Shown one piece after another: positions 44,120-53,244 of a stretch of 64,000 nt of DNA. Within the stretch, counting starts at the first letter, position 1; each line of letters opens with the position of its first letter. A program made the translations under genes and the position numbers. Source of the DNA: Olavius algarvensis Delta 4 endosymbiont (GTDB lineage: Bacteria > Desulfobacterota > Desulfobacteria > Desulfobacterales > CAJINA01); the NCBI GenBank assembly GCA_905176665.1, contig CAJINA010000094.1:21792-85791 (forward strand), read 5' to 3'. Under the pieces are notes generated by a model. The model was not told the DNA's origin. It ran no database searches and saw nothing but the letters and a program-made list of their open reading frames with translations.

Positions 44120-45031
44120 ATGGCTAAGACGGCAAAAAAGAGATCGGGTAGACCTTCGGTGTACGGAATAGCGAATGACCAATGTGTCTGGAGCAGAGCC
44201 GGTGTCATCAAGCCGGTAAAATGCATCAATGCCTTCGATTGTCTGGGCTGTTCATTTGATCAGAAGGTGCAGTCAAACTTCGTGGCCAAACAAGAGAAAG
44301 CCGGCGACACCTGGAGCACAAAAAACCGGGCCCGTATAAGGCTGACCGCACATCAGCTCAAATGCCGTCACATGTTGAGCGGACGGGTGGATCACAAGCT
44401 TTGCGCCCACAGTTATAATTGTGCCAAGTGCCCTTATGACCAGATGATCGAGGATACCGGTTATGCACCCGGATTGCGGCCGCCCGCCTGCGATCAGGCT
44501 TCCGGCTTCAACGTAGCCCGGGACCACTATTACCACTATGGGCATGCCTGGGCACGCGTAGAGTACGGTGGCAAGGTAAGGATCGGGGTTGATGACTTTG
44601 CCCTGCGCCTGCTGGGACCCCAGGATGACATCAAACTGCCGAAACTAGGCGCAACCGTGGGGCAGGGCAGCCCCCAGGCCATTCTTACCCGGGGCACCAA
44701 TGAGGCCGCTTCCATGAGTCCGGTCGAAGGGAAAGTTGTGGCCGTCAACTACAAAGTGACCCGCGAAGCACGGTTGGCCAATGAGGCACCCTACGCAGAC
44801 GGATGGCTGATGGTCATTCAGCCCAGCGGATTGAAGAAAAACCTGAAGAACCTGTTTTTCGGGACCGAATGTATGGCCTGGATGGACGATGAAGCCACCC
44901 GGTTGAACTCACTGTTGAGCGAGGAGACCGGATACCAGATGGCCGCCACGGGTGGTGAGGCAATCGGCGATATCTATGGCGCCGTGCCGGAGATCGGTTG
45001 GGATCGTTTGGTACAGGAGTTCCTCGGCTGA
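44120..45031 (+). CDS. Cys-rich protein fused to a GcvH-like domain without lipoyl Lys
   Basis: A 303-residue protein from the ATG after AAAAGGAGG. The N-terminal part has VKCINAFDCLGCSFDQKV and LKCRHMLSGRVDHKLCAHSYNCAKCPYDQMI, two Cys clusters that look like metal or Fe-S ligands. From about residue 140 (YYHYGHAWARVE) a biotinyl/lipoyl-like fold follows with IKLPKLGATVGQGSP and SPVEGKVVAVNYKVTREARLANEAPYADGWLM as in glycine-cleavage H. At the lipoyl-Lys site RGTNEAAS has no Lys (canonical ESVKA). It is probably not an H protein. Confidence 0.8.
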   Translation: MAKTAKKRSGRPSVYGIANDQCVWSRAGVIKPVKCINAFDCLGCSFDQKVQSNFVAKQEKAGDTWSTKNRARIRLTAHQLKCRHMLSGRVDHKLCAHSYNCAKCPYDQMIEDTGYAPGLRPPACDQASGFNVARDHYYHYGHAWARVEYGGKVRIGVDDFALRLLGPQDDIKLPKLGATVGQGSPQAILTRGTNEAASMSPVEGKVVAVNYKVTREARLANEAPYADGWLMVIQPSGLKKNLKNLFFGTECMAWMDDEATRLNSLLSEETGYQMAATGGEAIGDIYGAVPEIGWDRLVQEFLG

Positions 45032-45062
45032 TCCACATCCCGAAGCGACTATTACAGCAATG

Positions 45063-45093
45063 AAAAGCCACCCTTTCAGAGGGTGGCTTTTTT
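45063..45093 (+). terminator. Terminator of the GcvH-like gene
   Basis: AAAAGCCACCCT - TTCAG - AGGGTGGCTTTT then further Ts; perfect 12-bp stem. Confidence 0.93.
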
Positions 45094-45112
45094 ATGGCTC
45101 AAACGTTCTATT

Positions 45113-45476
45113 CAATCCTTTAAAACCTGGTCCTCAGGGCCAAGCCTGTCCCGTTTCGCGGGAGTCGGCGATATCAGGTTGGGCTGTAAGAGTATTTTTA
45201 TCGCGCAGAGACGCATAGGCGCAGGGAACATTAAAACCGGAATTTAGTCGCACTATCGTGCGAAAAGCCATTTCAAGGCCCTTTGGGCTTCAATCCCGCG
45301 TAGCGGGATAATAGTTGTGGTTTCCCAGCTGAGCTGGACTGTTCATTTAATTCTTGACTGAAGGAAGACGTCTCTGCGCCTCTGCGTCTCTGCGCGATGG
45401 ATGGTTTGGTCTTTGTGTTTTGATGGCGAAGCCCCTTTTGGGGGCAGCCCAAAGCCTGGCCCTCTGGGCCAGGCTT
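45113..45476. repeat. Compound inverted repeat in the 447-bp gap before amzA
   Basis: An inner pair of arms, CGCGCAGAGACGCATAGGCGCAG (near 45201) and the complementary CTGCGCCTCTGCGTCTCTGCGCG (near 45373), encloses about 150 bp. Outer flanks repeat the hairpin-forming AAAGCCTGGCCCTCTGGGCCAGG type (45451, 11-bp perfect stem; near copy at 45122 with changes). Runs of GCAGAGACGCAGAGG recur in many environmental genomes. No gene is present. Confidence 0.6.
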
Positions 45477-45478
45477 CT

Positions 45479-46048
45479 TTACTCTTTAGGAAACTGAGTT
45501 TGCAGCCTGCGAACCATCTCGAATTCACAGGCTGAGCAAAATTGCGGTTGCAGCGCGTCCAGCGTTTCCAGGTTGCTGGAAAAATGCATCAGGCAGTCCG
45601 GCTGCCAGCAATGGCCGATGCCTAGCAAGTGGCCGACTTCGTGGAGACTGATTTTGGCCGCGCGCAGCAAGGGAAGTTCAGGGTCCGGGTCGGTAAGACG
45701 CTGCAATGAGATCACCGCCGCCCGCCCGCCCAGTTGTGATTCGCCGTACACAAAGGTAAGGATGGGCGTGCACAGGTCGAAAACCGTTAGACCCAGAACG
45801 AACGGGGCCATATTCTCAAGGTCGGCCAAAGCGCCTATTATCTTGGCAGCATCAAATTGTCCGCGCCCCGGCAGGTAGGCATACTCGGGTTTTTCGCGGG
45901 GCGGCTGGACCCTGGTGTTCAGACCCATGACCGCCTGTAGGTTGGCAGCTACAATTGAAACCGCTGTTTCGTCAACCTGGCCCAGGAGCACTATATCCAG
46001 CTCGGCCTGATCGGTGCGCGTTGCGTTATTCACGGTGGCAGTATCCAC
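45479..46048 (-). CDS. Archaemetzincin family metalloprotease
   Basis: A 189-residue protein with the metzincin zinc motif HEVGHLLGIGHC and the archaemetzincin second Cys set CLMHFSSNLETLDALQPQFCSAC near the C-terminus. It has no signal peptide. The GTG start directly follows the stop of the sigma54 response regulator, so it belongs to the kinase-regulator operon, an unusual place for it. The physiological substrate of bacterial members is unknown. Confidence 0.9.
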   Translation of the reverse strand: MDTATVNNATRTDQAELDIVLLGQVDETAVSIVAANLQAVMGLNTRVQPPREKPEYAYLPGRGQFDAAKIIGALADLENMAPFVLGLTVFDLCTPILTFVYGESQLGGRAAVISLQRLTDPDPELPLLRAAKISLHEVGHLLGIGHCWQPDCLMHFSSNLETLDALQPQFCSACEFEMVRRLQTQFPKE

Positions 46049-47401
46049 TTAGGGGCGCGTCAAGTTGTAGCGCTTTAGCTTCCGGTTCAGGGTGCTGCGG
46101 TCAATTCCCAGTTGCCGGGCCGCCCGGCTGATGTTCCAGTTGCAGGTCTCCAGGGCGGCCCCGATATGGCTGATCTCTACTTCCTGGAGCGTGAGGGCGC
46201 CCAGGTTACAGTCTGCGGCGGCCGGGTTCAGGAAGGTTAGCTCTTCGGCACCGATCATCCGACCCCTGGCAATGACCACGGCCCGTTCGATCACATTGCG
46301 CAATTCCCGTACATTGCCCGGCCAGCCATAGGCCGTCAAAATCCCCAGTGCTCTCTGGGTAAAGCCCTCCAGGCGCTTGCCGGTCTTCTGGATATAGTGT
46401 TCCAGAAAATAGTCGGCCAGGGCGGAGATATCTTCACGCCGGTCCCGCAGCGGCGGAACACCGAGGGTGATCACATTTATACGGTAAAAAAAGTCTTCCC
46501 GAAAGCGGCCTTCCCGGATGAGTTGGGGCAGATCGCGGTGGGTAGCGCTGATTAAGCGGAAATCGGTTTCTATCGGGCTGCTGCCGCCCACGCGCGTGGC
46601 ACACTTCTCTTCCAGGGCCCGCAAGAGGGTAACTTGCATTTTAGGTGATATCTCTCCGATTTCGTCCAGGAACAAGGTGCCGTAATTGGCCATTTCCAAC
46701 CGGCCGCGCCGGGCTTTGACCGCCCCGGTAAACGCCCCACGTTCGTGGCCGAACAATTCACTCTCCAGCAGGGTTTCAGATAACGCCCCGCAATTGATGG
46801 CAATAAACGGGCCTTCCGCTTGTTCCCCGTGCATGTGGATGGCCTGCGCCACCATCTCCTTGCCGACCCCGGTCTCGCCGGTGATAAGGATCGGGGTCGA
46901 GGAAGGGGCTACGTCCTCAATGTGGGTGAATAGCTCCCGCATGATTTCGGACTGGGCCACAAACCCGCCGAAGACAACCTCCTGCTGCTCCATCAATTGT
47001 TCCCGCAGGGCGAAATTTTCGTCCCGCAAGGCCCTGTTGGCCAGGATACGCTCCATGAGCAGCGACAGTTCATCCGGGTCAAACGGTTTGCAGAGGTAAT
47101 CACTGGCACCCCGTTTCATGGCTTCCACGGCTGTCTGGATGGATCCGTGGGCGGTAATCATAATGACACTGGCGTCCGGGTGTTTCTCTTTCAAGTGGGC
47201 CAGAAATTCAAGCCCGTCCATACCGGGCATCTTGATGTCCACCAGATAGACGTCGAACAGACAGTCCTCCAGGCATTCGAGGGCCTGGGCGCCGGAATTG
47301 GCAATTTGGACGCTGTGACCGTCTTTGGCGAACCAGGCTGCCAGGGCTTCACAGATTGTCTCTTCATCATCGACGACCATGATTTGCATGGACAGGGTCA
47401 T
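46049..47401 (-). CDS. NtrC-type sigma54 response regulator
   Basis: A 450-residue protein: receiver domain (VDDEET, phospho-Asp in VYLVDIKMPGMDG, KPFDPDE), AAA+ domain (GETGVGKE, canonical GAFTGA, DEIGEISPK) and a Fis-type HTH (ISRAARQLGIDRSTLNRKLKRYNL). It is 42 bp after the histidine kinase gene and directly before the archaemetzincin gene, all leftward. It may drive the sigma54 promoters of this window (44031, 63240). Confidence 0.95.
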   Translation of the reverse strand: MTLSMQIMVVDDEETICEALAAWFAKDGHSVQIANSGAQALECLEDCLFDVYLVDIKMPGMDGLEFLAHLKEKHPDASVIMITAHGSIQTAVEAMKRGASDYLCKPFDPDELSLLMERILANRALRDENFALREQLMEQQEVVFGGFVAQSEIMRELFTHIEDVAPSSTPILITGETGVGKEMVAQAIHMHGEQAEGPFIAINCGALSETLLESELFGHERGAFTGAVKARRGRLEMANYGTLFLDEIGEISPKMQVTLLRALEEKCATRVGGSSPIETDFRLISATHRDLPQLIREGRFREDFFYRINVITLGVPPLRDRREDISALADYFLEHYIQKTGKRLEGFTQRALGILTAYGWPGNVRELRNVIERAVVIARGRMIGAEELTFLNPAAADCNLGALTLQEVEISHIGAALETCNWNISRAARQLGIDRSTLNRKLKRYNLTRP

Positions 47402-47443
47402 TGGATCCTCCTTTTCCAGCTACGCGGCCTTATGGGGCCGCCT

Positions 47444-48973
47444 TTAATCACCTGATTGGTGACGCGGTAATTTCACCTTGAAAACAGTGCCGGTCCCGGG
47501 TTTACTGTCAACCGTGATAATCCCGTTATGCTCGCGAATAATACCGTACACCATTGATAATCCCAGGCCGACGCCCTTGCCATCTAACTTGGTGGAATAA
47601 AATGGCTCGAATATGCGGGGAAGGTCATCCGCTTCTATCCCGTGCCCGGTATCGGTGACCGTCAACCACACCATATCATCTTCCGGGTCGATGCCACCGG
47701 TTATCATCAAATAGCCGCCCTCCGGCATGGAATCGATGGCGTTGAATACCAGATTCATCAGGCTTTGCTGGATCTGGGCGTGATCCCCCCAGCCGACCAG
47801 CGGTGCGTCGGGCAGATCGACATCATAGGCAATTTTCCCCTGCTCAAGTTGATGGCTGGTCAGCAGCATGATGGTGTCGACCAGTTTGATCAGGTCAATT
47901 TCACGGGCTTCAACACTTTTCTGCCGTGCGAAAGTCAACAGGTTCTTTACGATTTCACCGCAGCGCATCGCCTCCTTAACCGAAAGGTCCAGATAGCGAT
48001 CAAAATCGTCCATCCCTTTTTCTGGCAGGGTCCCCTCTCTGATGTAAGATAGGATGAGTTTATTGAAGGTAACGATGCTGGCGATCGGATTATTGATTTC
48101 ATGGCAGACCGAGGCCACCAGGCGCCCCAGCGAGGCCAGCCGATCCTCCTGCACAAAATGGGCGAGGTCGTGCTTGATGGCCTGGGTGCGCTGTTCGATT
48201 GTCTCGGCCAGAGCTTTGGTCATATCCCGGACCGTTACCACGATTTGAGCGATCTGCCCCGTTTCATTGAATATGGGATAGGTGGTTACCTGGGAAAGCT
48301 GAGATTCGCCGCCGGGCCCCAGAATTTCATGGGTGGCTCGTGAAGGGCGTCCGGTTTCCATTGTCTCCTGGACCGGGCAGATCTGGTCATTTCGGGGGCA
48401 AGCTTCTGCATCCCCGTACATGACATAATAACAGTGCGTCCCCAGGATGGCACTCCGGTTTTGATCGCCGGTGATCAGTGGTGAGTTGTTGCAATTGATG
48501 ATCCGGTAATCACGATCGATGAGCATAACGCCGTCCGGTGATGCTTCCAGTAGGGCCGAAGCAAATGACGTGGCCATGCTGATTTCCGTTTCCCGGCGGG
48601 CGGCCTGTTCGTACAAGTTGGACAGGTCGAAAAACAAGGTGGAGGCCTGGCTGTCAAGAATTCCGATTGACTCCGGTTTGTTCCGGACCAGGTCGCTGAG
48701 GATTTGCTTGTCGCCGGTCAACTCGAGGATTAAATCGAGCGATTCCAAGGATAAAAGGTCAAGGTAGTGGTCATAGACGTCGATTTCCATCTCGCCGGCG
48801 TATTTATAGCAAGCGGCAGACTTGGTCGTGGCTGTAATGGCCACCAGTTTGAGCCGCATCCGGGAAGGCTCGAACGCGTTCAGGGTCTGCATGATGGTCA
48901 GACAACGCGCGCCACGGGCGACCACCCCCACATTGAGAGTCAGGGATTTTTCGGATTCTGTGTTGGTGTCCAT
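47444..48973 (-). CDS. Sensor histidine kinase with N-terminal Rossmann-like domain and PAS
   Basis: A 509-residue cytosolic kinase. Residues about 10-135 (NVGVVARGARCLTIMQTLN ... IDVYDHYLDLLSLESLDLILELTGD) look like a dinucleotide-binding Rossmann domain, rather than a known sensor. The PAS domain (about 155-260) has a Cys-rich loop (CYYVMYGDAEACPRNDQICPVQ). The H-box is SVCHEINNPIAS and the ATPase has N, G1 (DTGHGIE) and GKGVGLGLS boxes. There is no membrane segment. Partner of the downstream regulator. Confidence 0.9.
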   Translation of the reverse strand: MDTNTESEKSLTLNVGVVARGARCLTIMQTLNAFEPSRMRLKLVAITATTKSAACYKYAGEMEIDVYDHYLDLLSLESLDLILELTGDKQILSDLVRNKPESIGILDSQASTLFFDLSNLYEQAARRETEISMATSFASALLEASPDGVMLIDRDYRIINCNNSPLITGDQNRSAILGTHCYYVMYGDAEACPRNDQICPVQETMETGRPSRATHEILGPGGESQLSQVTTYPIFNETGQIAQIVVTVRDMTKALAETIEQRTQAIKHDLAHFVQEDRLASLGRLVASVCHEINNPIASIVTFNKLILSYIREGTLPEKGMDDFDRYLDLSVKEAMRCGEIVKNLLTFARQKSVEAREIDLIKLVDTIMLLTSHQLEQGKIAYDVDLPDAPLVGWGDHAQIQQSLMNLVFNAIDSMPEGGYLMITGGIDPEDDMVWLTVTDTGHGIEADDLPRIFEPFYSTKLDGKGVGLGLSMVYGIIREHNGIITVDSKPGTGTVFKVKLPRHQSGD

Positions 48974-49260
48974 GGTATCTCCCGTTCGACAACAATGTCA
49001 GGGCGCTGATGATGGCTGTACACTCTTACGGCGGCTTGCAGGCGGGCAGGCGATGGAGTTCCGTCGAATTCCGGTAAAATAGATGCACAAGGAGGGCGGC
49101 CGCAGCAGGATAGATGCAGAACACCCCGTCTGAGTGATGCATTTTGCCCTAGCCTACCGCGTAACCCAACAGCTGTCAAATCAGGCGTCGTTTGGAAGCA
49201 GCCTGTCCGGCGCCGGCGGTCGGCCGACCTGTCAGCCGGCCGCCACGCCCATAAGGGACG

Positions 49261-51069
49261 CTAATCGTTGAAAAAGGCGGTCTCCATGCCCATGGTTAGC
49301 GGATTGGTTTCCAGCAGCCGGATCGCCAGGCCTTCAATCTTAGGCAGCTCGTAGCTGAAAAAGTAACGGCCGGTGTAAAGTTTGCCCTGGTAAAAATTGG
49401 TTTCGGCCGCTGACGGACCGGACGCCAGGGCTGCCTGCGCTTTGACGGACTGGAGCAGCCACTGCCAGGCAATGGCGACCGTGCCGAATAATTCCAGGAA
49501 CAGGGTTGCGTCGGCCAGGAAGACTTCCGGACCTTTCTCACCGGCCAGGCCGAACAGGTGCAAGGTGACGTCCTGGAGTTTCTGCTGGGCCGCATCCAGC
49601 CGCTTGGCCAGGGAAAGCAGCTCCGGATAGGCCCCGGCCGCGGCGATGGTGCCTTGCAGTTCTTCGATAAAGAGCCAGCCGGCCCGACCCTCGTGCATAA
49701 CCAGCTTACGGCCCAGCAGGTCCATCCCCTGGATACCGGTGGTGCCCTCGTGGATGGCATGAATGCGCATATCGCGGAACAACTGCTCCACGGGAAAGTC
49801 CTCGCAGTACCCGTAGCCGCCGAAACACTGGATGGCCTGGCTGGTGGCCTGGATGCCCATTTCGGCCGGATAGGTCTTGGCCACCGGGGTGAGCAGGTCC
49901 AGCAGGAGGCGATACTTCTCCTTTTCGGTTTCATCTTTGGTCACGGTAATCAGGCCCTCATACAGGGCGCACTGTAAGAGCAGGGCAAAGGAACCCTCGA
50001 CCACGCTGCGCTGGAACAGGAGCATGCGTTTCACGTCGGCATGCTCGATAATGGGGATCTGGGGCACCGCCGGATCTTTTTCCGACAGACGGCGGCCCTG
50101 GGGACGCTCGCGCGTGTATGCCAGGGCGGCATAATAGGCGGCTGAGGCGATAGCCGCCGCCGCGGTGCCGACCCCGATCCGCTCCTCGTTCATCATCTGG
50201 AACATATACATGATGCCGCGATGCGGTTCGCCCACCAGGTAGCCGTGGCAGTCGTCCTTTTCCCCCATGCTCAATTCGGTGATGGGACACCCCCGGTAGC
50301 CGAGCTTGTGGAAAATCTGTGACACGACGATGTCGTTCGCAACCAGTTCGTCGTCTGCCGCGATACGCTTTTTCGGGACCACAAACAGGGACACGCCCTT
50401 GATGCCGACGGGGGCACCCTCGATTTTGGCCAGCATGAGATGAATCACGTTTTCCGTGGCGTCATGATCCCCGGCCGAGATAAATACCTTGCGGCCCTTG
50501 ACGCGGTAGGTCCCGTCGTCGGCCGGCACCGCAGTGGTGGTAATATCCGTCAGGGAACTGCCGGCCTGCGGTTCGGTCAGGGCCATGGTCCCCTGCCATT
50601 GACCGGAAAGCATTTTGGCGACATAGGTATCGATGAGTCGCTGATTCCCGAAGGAGGTGATCAAGCGGGCGGCCCCCGCGCACAGCGCCGGGAAAGCGGC
50701 CGCCGAATAGTTGGCACCGCAGAAAATCAACCAGCAGGCGCTGGTGATCAGCAAGGGCATCTGGTCACCATCGAATTCTTCCGGAAAACGGGCGGAGATC
50801 CAGCCGCCTTCACCGAATTCTTGCAGGATGGTTGCGACCTGGGGGTGGACCTTGACCGCGCCGTTTTCAAGCCGGGGAACCTGCCGGTCCATCTCTTCGA
50901 AAACCGGGTAGAGCAGTTTCGTGCCTATTTTCTGGGCTGCATCGAGCACCAGGTCGAACATTTTCTTATTGTGCGCCTTGTAATAGGGATACTGGGTCAA
51001 AGTTTCAATATCGAAGACTTCGTAGAGCAGAAATTTCAGGTTGCGCATACTGATGATTTTTGGAGCCAT
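49261..51069 (-). CDS. Acyl-CoA dehydrogenase, long (about 600 aa) type
   Basis: A 602-residue flavoprotein with MALTEPQAGSSLTDI and GRKVFISAGDHD in the middle domain, and IHEGTTGIQGMDLLGRKL in the C-terminal domain with a probable catalytic Glu. It has the C-terminal extension of the bacterial FadE-like/3-methylmercaptopropionyl group. The substrate is unknown. A 287-bp gap lies upstream of the neighbouring kinase gene; nothing coding is seen in it. Confidence 0.92.
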   Translation of the reverse strand: MAPKIISMRNLKFLLYEVFDIETLTQYPYYKAHNKKMFDLVLDAAQKIGTKLLYPVFEEMDRQVPRLENGAVKVHPQVATILQEFGEGGWISARFPEEFDGDQMPLLITSACWLIFCGANYSAAAFPALCAGAARLITSFGNQRLIDTYVAKMLSGQWQGTMALTEPQAGSSLTDITTTAVPADDGTYRVKGRKVFISAGDHDATENVIHLMLAKIEGAPVGIKGVSLFVVPKKRIAADDELVANDIVVSQIFHKLGYRGCPITELSMGEKDDCHGYLVGEPHRGIMYMFQMMNEERIGVGTAAAAIASAAYYAALAYTRERPQGRRLSEKDPAVPQIPIIEHADVKRMLLFQRSVVEGSFALLLQCALYEGLITVTKDETEKEKYRLLLDLLTPVAKTYPAEMGIQATSQAIQCFGGYGYCEDFPVEQLFRDMRIHAIHEGTTGIQGMDLLGRKLVMHEGRAGWLFIEELQGTIAAAGAYPELLSLAKRLDAAQQKLQDVTLHLFGLAGEKGPEVFLADATLFLELFGTVAIAWQWLLQSVKAQAALASGPSAAETNFYQGKLYTGRYFFSYELPKIEGLAIRLLETNPLTMGMETAFFND

Positions 51070-51190
51070 ATTCTACCTCCCCTGATAGTTAAAGCCGGTA
51101 TCGATCTGTACCCGGTTGTTTTCCCGGCAGCAGTGTCTGGGACTATCCGCCGGACAACACCCCAAAACAGGTCCCGGTTAGGGTACCAAC

Positions 51191-52225
51191 CTAGGTGCTT
51201 TTAAAGGCGTCATCCGCCAGATTAGCGTACCCGACCGCACGAGTCCCGGCTTCGATTTCCTTAATCATGCCTACCACCGCGCTGTTAATGGGCACCGGCA
51301 CGCCGTTGGCCCGGCCCTGGTTGACAATGTATCCGTTCAAATAATCGATTTCAGTGGGCCGGCCGCGCTCAATGGACTGGAGGCTGGAGGATTTTATGCG
51401 ACGGTATTTGAAACCGATGGCCCGGATGATAAGATGGCGCTTCAGGTTCTTTAGGAACCCGTCGCCGGCCAGGAAGACGTAGTAATCCAGCTTGCCGCCG
51501 CCCCCCTTTTCAACTTTTATGCCCAAGGCGGCCGCTACATCCATGGCCTCGCGCATGATGGCAATAAATATCCGTCGGATCTGGCGATTGGCAAGCAGCT
51601 TGCCCAGCCGGACGCCAACGAGAACCCCCAGTGAATTGATACAGGCATTGATAATCAACTTGGCATACAATTCGCCCATGATATTGTCCGAGATGCGGGC
51701 TGGTACCACGCTGTCCAGCAGGTCCTTTACAAATGCCAGGTTGTCATCCGGCTGGTGGTCGAAGTTTCCGACGATGAAATCTCCCAGGGATGTAATTTCC
51801 AGCTTGCCCGGGCCGACCATGCTGGCACCCCAGCCGACCACGCAGCCCATAATCCGGTCGCGCCCCACTACGGCCGCAAGGTCGTCTTCGCAGATGCCAT
51901 TTTGGAGGGAGACCACCACCGAGTCCGGTTTTAGCAGGGGCAACAGGTCAGAAGCCGCGGCCACGCAATCCGTGGCCTTGGTTGCCAGCAGGACCAGGTC
52001 CTGGGGGCCGTTCAGGTCAGCGATAGTCTCGACGGCATCCAGTTGTACCGAATATTGCCCGCGGATGCCGGTGATGGAAAGTCCGGTCGTTCTGGCCAGA
52101 TCGGCTACTTCCCTGTGCTTACAGACCAACTGCACCTGCCACCCGGCTGTTTTCAGGCCGGCAGCGGTCACACCGCCGACAGCGCCGGCACCGATGACGG
52201 CGATGGTCGCATGTTTATCCAGCAT
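51191..52225 (-). CDS. 2-dehydropantoate 2-reductase family protein
   Basis: A 344-residue NADPH enzyme: Rossmann GAGAVGGVTAAGL, the ketopantoate-reductase motif NGICEDDLAAVVGRDRIMGCVVGWGA, and the C-terminal SSSLQSIERGRPTEIDYLNGYI with the catalytic KxxxN region (KLIINACINSLGVL). True PanE is near 300 residues, so this may be a related reductase. It is followed by the acyl-CoA dehydrogenase gene 121 bp on. Confidence 0.85.
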   Translation of the reverse strand: MLDKHATIAVIGAGAVGGVTAAGLKTAGWQVQLVCKHREVADLARTTGLSITGIRGQYSVQLDAVETIADLNGPQDLVLLATKATDCVAAASDLLPLLKPDSVVVSLQNGICEDDLAAVVGRDRIMGCVVGWGASMVGPGKLEITSLGDFIVGNFDHQPDDNLAFVKDLLDSVVPARISDNIMGELYAKLIINACINSLGVLVGVRLGKLLANRQIRRIFIAIMREAMDVAAALGIKVEKGGGGKLDYYVFLAGDGFLKNLKRHLIIRAIGFKYRRIKSSSLQSIERGRPTEIDYLNGYIVNQGRANGVPVPINSAVVGMIKEIEAGTRAVGYANLADDAFKST

Positions 52226-52617
52226 GTTCGCTACCTTTCGGTTTTTTTAGCAGGATTAGATTCGGGCAGCGAGCGCTTCCCCCGAAGTGTGCTGTGGAAA
52301 CGTTCAGCCTTCTTTCCTATGTGGTTTGCAATTTAAAATCAACTGAAACCCGGTTTGTATTTCACAGGGCGATTTGGTATACTCACCGGTAGTTATCAAT
52401 CGGTATCAACGCCTGCCCTCCAACTGACCTGATCCGGGCACTATTTTAAAAGGGCCGCTGTCTGCCCTTAATCGAGACCGCCAAACGCCAGCCCCAGACC
52501 TGACCCCACTTTTGCATTTTGGGCAAGTAGAACTTACTCTGTAAATCAGGATTCAGTGTACGTCCGGGCATCAGGCTTGCACCGACGAGAACCTTGAATC
52601 CGGGAGGAGTGCGCATC
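52226..52617. other. 392-bp intergenic region, divergent promoters
   Basis: It separates the ketopantoate-reductase-like gene and the MerR regulator. I see no coding frame with family character and no structure I can support beyond short inverted repeats. Confidence 0.4.
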
Positions 52618-53106
52618 ATGGAATCTTTTACTGTTTCCGATGCCATCATTACCACCGGTGTGACCAAACTACTCCTGCTGCGCTGGATGAAGCACGGCTG
52701 GATGACCAGCGCCCACAGCCCCCCGGGGGCGGTAGAGAAGGAAATCCGGTTCAGCCGGGAAGACCTCTATCACCTGGCTTTTTTAAAAAAGGTCTCCGAG
52801 GCCGGCATATCCCTGCCGACAGCTACGGAGAAGATTAATATCTATTCCCTTTGCCAGACCCTTACCGCCTATCCCCGGATCAAGGTGGTGGGCATCGCGT
52901 TTTCCCGGGTCGTTTCCGAAGGGGAACTGCAAACCTTGGGTGGGTGGATCATTTCGCCGGAATTGGACCAGCAGACCGGCTGGGCCAGCCTCGACCTCAT
53001 CGCGGAGCGGCTGCAAGAAGAGGCCGAGGATTTTTACATTTTAAACTTTATGCAACTGAAAAATCGGGTAGATGACATCATTGCCATGCTGCAGGATAGT
53101 GATTAG
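52618..53106 (+). CDS. MerR-like regulator
   Basis: A 162-residue protein from the ATG after GGGAGGAG. The N-terminal part (FTVSDAIITTGVTKLLLLRWMKHGW ... REDLYHLAFLKKVSEAGISL) is a MerR-type winged helix. The C-terminal half (about 80-162) has no Cys metal site and ends in a helix like dimerising coiled coil. Targets are unknown. Confidence 0.65.
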   Translation: MESFTVSDAIITTGVTKLLLLRWMKHGWMTSAHSPPGAVEKEIRFSREDLYHLAFLKKVSEAGISLPTATEKINIYSLCQTLTAYPRIKVVGIAFSRVVSEGELQTLGGWIISPELDQQTGWASLDLIAERLQEEAEDFYILNFMQLKNRVDDIIAMLQDSD

Positions 53107-53210
53107 GGGAAGGTTCAAGTTATAAGGTATAGGGTATAAGGTATGAGGTGGAAGGTGGAGGGTGAAGGCCGGAAATCTGAAATCGGCGGTTAGCAAAGCT
53201 CCCCTCCAAC
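53107..53210. repeat. Low-complexity purine-rich tract
   Basis: Tandem-like variants of TATAAGGTATAGGG and GGTGGAAGGTGGAGGGTGAAGG lie between the MerR gene and tmcB. Confidence 0.6.
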
Positions 53211-53244
53211 GGCGCTAGTGTTTCAGTCTCGAGATTGGTACTGG

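Noticed and set aside
44120..45031. Annotation as a functional glycine cleavage H protein
   Set aside because: The lipoyl Lys is absent and the N-terminus is a foreign Cys-rich region.
45198..45402. CRISPR-like or tandem array at the GCAGAGACGC repeats
   Set aside because: Only one inverted pair is present, with no regular spacers.
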